From a virus: DNA of 27,787 nt. Shown piece by piece: positions 27,374-27,787 of this stretch (positions are counted from its first letter, which is position 1; each line of letters opens with the position of its first letter). Under the pieces are notes generated by a model that worked only from the letters and a program-made list of their open reading frames with translations, was not told where the DNA came from and made no database searches. The stretch is from IMG/VR virus record IMGVR_UViG_3300035698_001800, positions 1 through 27,787 of that record; one strand, 5' to 3'. The position numbers were made by a program, and so were the translations under genes.

Positions 27374-27787
27374 CTTCCTCCTCCTCGTGTTTTAGTATAT
27401 GGGTTATTGTTACTGGCTTTATCTCGTGCTCTACCTTCACATCAGTAAACAACCCCTGCGCCTTTGCAATAAGCTCCAATGCTCTTTGGGAGCTGTATAA
27501 CTCAACCTTCAGCCCGTTGGCTGTCGGCGTGATTGACTTGATTAAGTGTAGCTTGCCCGCCTCTTTTGCTTTATTGAAATTGAGCCTTAACTTTCCATCT
27601 TCTCCAACATCCATACAACCATCAAGCGTTCCCCTTGCCTGATCTGATAACAGCCCCATTGCCTCTTCCCCTGACATGCACATTTCTTTTACGCGTAAAG
27701 CTATTTCTTCTGCCACGTTATCATTTGTTATCAGGCGATGCCCGGCTACTCTTGCCGACTTCTCAGAATATCCGGCTTTTATAGCCG
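27366..27787 (-). CDS. terS: Terminase small subunit, N-terminus outside window
   Basis: The frame runs to the right edge with A-I-K-A-G-Y-S-E-K-S-A-R-V-A-G-H-R, the helix-turn-helix of the Terminase_2 family. The GTG at 27716 is thus internal. Further family segments are G-R-L-type D-G-K-L-R-L-N-F-N-K-A, then A-G-K-L-H-L-I-K-S-I-T-P-T-A-N-G-L-K-V-E-L-Y and A-Q-G-L-F. It binds the packaging site and feeds DNA to TerL. The acidic tail H-E-E-E-E-D-E carries the ribosome site of the next gene. Confidence 0.9.
   Translation of the reverse strand, partial: AIKAGYSEKSARVAGHRLITNDNVAEEIALRVKEMCMSGEEAMGLLSDQARGTLDGCMDVGEDGKLRLNFNKAKEAGKLHLIKSITPTANGLKVELYSSQRALELIAKAQGLFTDVKVEHEIKPVTITHILKHEEEEDE

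Noticed and set aside
1-27787. CRISPR arrays, tRNA genes, insertion sequences, attachment sites
   Set aside because: I looked for regularly spaced repeats, cloverleaf sequences, transposase motifs and integrase genes and saw none. Small tRNA-like structures could still be missed by eye.

Overview
The window is a 27.8 kb piece of a tailed double-stranded DNA phage, or a prophage or metagenomic phage contig. The head and tail modules point to a siphovirus: HK97-type capsid, protease and portal, a tape measure protein, a frameshifted tail chaperone and a tail tube. Every gene is on the minus strand except one, so the map reads from right to left. Shine-Dalgarno sites are strong (GGAGG types), ATGA stop/start overlaps are common, and the endolysin is a GH25 muramidase with an XhlA-like partner. 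This suggests, without proving, a Gram-positive or otherwise SD-rich host. I see no integrase, repressor or tRNA.

Layout from right to left. Packaging: small terminase (cut by the right edge), three small ORFs and the large terminase (27787-25894). Head: portal, minor head protein carrying an intein, HK97 gp10-like protein, a promoter with a structured leader, prohead protease, major capsid protein, two tandem paralogues, a beta-helix protein and a Lys-rich protein (25832-16311). Connector and tail: adaptor, tail terminator-like protein, tail tube, gpG/gpGT chaperones, tape measure, baseplate or hub protein, zinc-ribbon protein, an intruding GIY-YIG homing nuclease, and fibre-like proteins including a Gly-rich one (16318-6507). 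Lysis: GH25 endolysin, coiled-coil/TM protein, metallophosphoesterase and putative holin (6506-4110). Terminator-like hairpins follow. Then comes an early-type operon from a consensus promoter at 3898-3871: ribbon-helix-helix regulator, small proteins, Bet/RecT recombinase, more small proteins, and an HNH homing nuclease with its own promoter and long hairpin leader (3840-1).

The most striking system is at 22055-23473. The Mu gpF-like minor head gene is split by a 275-residue intein placed exactly in its conserved H-x-N-CRC motif. Inside the intein, on the opposite strand, lies the only plus-strand gene: a 245-residue nuclease with a helix-turn-helix and a Vsr/DUF559-like core, which is the likely homing nuclease. 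About 89 percent of the intein DNA codes on both strands, in a register where each codon faces the reverse complement of a codon. The nuclease's probable extended -10 and its Shine-Dalgarno site are written inside the codons of conserved intein motifs G and F.

Three unrelated homing nuclease types (HNH, GIY-YIG, Vsr-like) sit within 22 kb. An early-region gene also has a truncated copy just upstream of the large terminase. Function calls rest on motifs and gene order read by eye; no database search was possible.
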